Source of the DNA: Prosapia bicincta
Taxonomy: Eukaryota; Arthropoda; Insecta; Hemiptera; Cercopidae
Direction: 5' to 3'
Assembly (NCBI GenBank): GCA_036971475.1
Contig: JBAIZL010000002.1
Coordinates: forward strand, 15,601,967 to 15,665,966
DNA length: 64,000 nucleotides
Below the pieces are notes generated by a model. The model was not told the origin of the DNA and searched no databases. It was given only the letters and a program-made list of their open reading frames with translations. Made by a program: the position numbers and the translations under genes. Positions 60,951-64,000 of the stretch are shown here, in pieces (the stretch's first letter is position 1; each line of letters begins with the position of its first letter).

Positions 60951-63900
60951 TTAGGTTAGATTAGGTAAGATTAGGTTACAAGGTTTCGGTTATTCCTTTA
61001 TACAGGCAAATATGAGGTTATTCAAATACTTTATGGTATGTATAGAAGTTATATTGCCAAATAAAATGAAACTGAGAAAGTTTAGGTTAGATTAGGTAAG
61101 ATTAGGTTACAAGGTTTCGGTTATTCCTTTATACAGGCAAATATGAGGTTATGCAAATACTTTATGGTATGTATAGAAGTTATATTGCCAAATAAAATGA
61201 AACTGAGAAAGTTTAGGTTAGATTAGGTAAGATTAGGTTACAAGGTTTCGGTTATTCCTTTATACAGGCAAATATGAGGTTATGCAAATACTTTATGGTA
61301 TGTATAGAAGTTATATTGCCAAATAAAATGAAACTGAGAAAGTTTAGGTTAGATTAGGTAAGATTAGGTTACAAGGTTTCGGTTATTCCTTTATACAGGC
61401 AAATATGAGGTTATTCAAATACTTTATGGTATGTATAGAAGTTATATTGCCAAATAAAATGAAACTGAGAAAGTTTAGGTTAGATTAGGTAAGATTAGGT
61501 TACAAGGTTTCGGTTATTCCTTTATACAGGCAAATATGAGGTTATTCAAATACTTTATGGTATGTATAGAAGTTATATTGCCAAATAAAATGAAACTGAG
61601 AAAGTTTAGGTTAGATTAGGTAAGATTAGGTTACAAGGTTTCGGTTATTCCTTTATACAGGCAAATATGAGGTTATTCAAATACTTTATGGTATGTATAG
61701 AAGTTATATTGCCAAATAAAATGAAACTGAGAAAGTTTAGGTTAGATTAGGTAAGATTAGGTTACAAGGTTTCGGTTATTCCTTTATACAGGCAAATATG
61801 AGGTTATGCAAATACTTTATGGTATGTATAGAAGTTATATTGCCAAATAAAATGAAACTGAGAAAGTTTAGGTTAGATTAGGTAAGATTAGGTTACAAGG
61901 TTTCGGTTATTCCTTTATACAGGCAAATATGAGGTTATGCAAATACTTTATGGTATGTATAGAAGTTATATTGCCAAATAAAATGAAACTGAGAAAGTTT
62001 AGGTTAGATTAGGTAAGATTAGGTTACAAGGTTTCGGTTATTCCTTTATACAGGCAAATATGAGGTTATTCAAATACTTTATGGTATGTATAGAAGTTAT
62101 ATTGCCAAATAAAATGAAACTGAGAAAGTTTAGGTTAGATTAGGTAAGATTAGGTTACAAGGTTTCGGTTATTCCTTTATACAGGCAAATATGAGGTTAT
62201 TCAAATACTTTATGGTATGTATAGAAGTTATATTGCCAAATAAAATGAAACTGAGAAAGTTTAGGTTAGATTAGGTAAGATTAGGTTACAAGGTTTCGGT
62301 TATTCCTTTATACAGGCAAATATGAGGTTATTCAAATACTTTATGGTATGTATAGAAGTTATATTGCCAAATAAAATGAAACTGAGAAAGTTTAGGTTAG
62401 ATTAGGTAAGATTAGGTTACAAGGTTTCGGTTATTCCTTTATACAGGCAAATATGAGGTTATTCAAATACTTTATGGTATGTATAGAAGTTATATTGCCA
62501 AATAAAATGAAACTGAGAAAGTTTAGGTTAGATTAGGTAAGATTAGGTTACAAGGTTTCGGTTATTCCTTTATACAGGCAAATATGAGGTTATGCAAATA
62601 CTTTATGGTATGTATAGAAGTTATATTGCCAAATAAAATGAAACTGAGAAAGTTTAGGTTAGATTAGGTAAGATTAGGTTACAAGGTTTCGGTTATTCCT
62701 TTATACAGGCAAATATAAGGTTATTCAAATACTTTATGGTATGTATAGAAGTTATATTGCCAAATAAAATGAAACTGAGAAAGTTTAGGTTAGATTAGGT
62801 AAGATTAGGTTACAAGGTTTCGGTTATTCCTTTATACAGGCAAATATGAGGTTATGCAAATACTTTATGGTATGTATAGAAGTTATATTGCCAAATAAAA
62901 TGAAACTGAGAAAGTTTAGGTTAGATTAGGTAAGATTAGGTTACAAGGTTTCGGTTATTCCTTTATACAGGCAAATATGAGGTTATTCAAATACTTTATG
63001 GTATGTATAGAAGTTATATTGCCAAATAAAATGAAACTGAGAAAGTTTAGGTTAGATTAGGTAAGATTAGGTTACAAGGTTTCGGTTATTCCTTTATACA
63101 GGCAAATATGAGGTTATTCAAATACTTTATGGTATGTATAGAAGTTATATTGCCAAATAAAATGAAACTGAGAAAGTTTAGGTTAGATTAGGTAAGATTA
63201 GGTTACAAGGTTTCGGTTATTCCTTTATACAGGCAAATATGAGGTTATGCAAATACTTTATGGTATGTATAGAAGTTATATTGCCAAATAAAATGAAACT
63301 GAGAAAGTTTAGGTTAGATTAGGTAAGATTAGGTTACAAGGTTTCGGTTATTCCTTTATACAGGCAAATATGAGGTTATTCAAATACTTTATGGTATGTA
63401 TAGAAGTTATATTGCCAAATAAAATGAAACTGAGAAAGTTTAGGTTAGATTAGGTAAGATTAGGTTACAAGGTTTCGGTTATTCCTTTATACAGGCAAAT
63501 ATGAGGTTATTCAAATACTTTATGGTATGTATAGAAGTTATATTGCCAAATAAAATGAAACTGAGAAAGTTTAGGTTAGATTAGGTAAGATTAGGTTACA
63601 AGGTTTCGGTTATTCCTTTATACAGGCAAATATGAGGTTATGCAAATACTTTATGGTATGTATAGAAGTTATATTGCCAAATAAAATGAAACTGAGAAAG
63701 TTTAGGTTAGATTAGGTAAGATTAGGTTACAAGGTTTCGGTTATTCCTTTATACAGGCAAATATGAGGTTATTCAAATACTTTATGGTATGTATAGAAGT
63801 TATATTGCCAAATAAAATGAAACTGAGAAAGTTTAGGTTAGATTAGGTAAGATTAGGTTACAAGGTTTCGGTTACTCCTTTATACAGGCAAATATGAGGT

Positions 63901-64000
63901 TATGCAAATACTTTATGGTATGTATAGAAGTTATATTGCCAAATAAAATGAAACTGAGAAAGTTTAGGTTAGATTAGGTAAGATTAGGTTACAAGGTTTC

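Larger units (their letters stand above)
55213..64000. repeat. 131-bp satellite, about 67 copies, runs off the window
   Basis: The period is exactly 131 bp (TACAATG at 55213, TACAAGG at 55344). The unit includes GGTTTCGGTTATTCCTTTAT, ACAGGCAAATATGAGGTTAT, CAAATACTTTATGGTATGTA, AGAAGTTATATTGCC, AAACTGAGAAAG and TTAGGTTAGATTAGGTAAGA. The first ~10 copies are mostly of a GCTACAATG/AAGTAAG subtype; later ones are GTTACAAGG/GGTAAG. A G/T site (TTATGCAA versus TTATTCAA) distinguishes neighbours. No gene lies within. Confidence 0.98.

Overview
The window looks like non-coding, repeat-dominated nuclear DNA from an arthropod, most likely an insect. The evidence is AT-rich sequence with many (TA)n and (CA)n microsatellites, TTAGG-type motifs (the canonical insect telomere unit), decayed tRNA-like sequences, and remains of Penelope-like, LINE, hAT and Helitron elements. 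Species cannot be read from the sequence alone. I found no convincing host gene: there are no long open frames outside repeats and mobile elements, and no rRNA or intact tRNA.

Layout. 0-4 kb holds a hAT terminus near 870 and otherwise unrecognised unique sequence. 4.0-5.5 kb is a 26-bp minisatellite with higher-order structure. 6.65-7.69 kb is a decayed Penelope-like element (PLE): a GIY-YIG endonuclease relic between two inverted terminal repeats that each carry a hammerhead ribozyme motif. 8-16 kb is mostly unrecognised AT-rich DNA with two tRNA-like relics, a degenerate repeat and microsatellites. 16.1-18.1 kb is a dead LINE-type retrotransposon (endonuclease, internal duplication, reverse transcriptase with a mutated catalytic motif). 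18.9-20.8 kb has a 39-bp and a 31-bp minisatellite. 23.9-24.6 kb has a degenerate ~72-bp array, and 28.8-30.0 kb a 41-bp array interrupted by a hammerhead/(TA)n insertion. 30.14-31.76 kb is a Helitron-like element with internal nested structure. 31.9-33.9 kb has a solo hammerhead repeat and then a second PLE family with a long head-to-head inverted repeat. 36.0-36.8 kb is a non-autonomous hAT element with an 8-bp target duplication. 40.7-41.6 kb is a 29-bp array, 44.2-44.65 kb a 27-bp CCCTAA-containing array, 46.9-48.1 kb a palindrome followed by PLE remnants, and 49.06-49.48 kb a 23-bp array. 49.77-52.92 kb is a homogeneous 132-bp satellite. 54.2-64.0 kb is a satellite that goes from diverged ~180-bp monomers to a homogeneous 131-bp array running off the window end.

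The most interesting signal is a dispersed family of six hammerhead-ribozyme-bearing PLE terminal repeats (6.77, 7.58, 29.40, 31.93, 47.36 and 53.84 kb). In every copy a TA-dinucleotide tract lies about 50-90 bp downstream on the ribozyme strand. The ribozyme helices show compensatory changes between copies. The second signal is the 131-bp satellite, whose 18-monomer (2358-bp) higher-order block is duplicated at least twice and which joins a divergent, probably ancestral, edge.

The parts do not form a pathway. They record retroelement insertion, decay by frameshift and inversion, microsatellite growth within element tails, and unequal exchange in tandem arrays.
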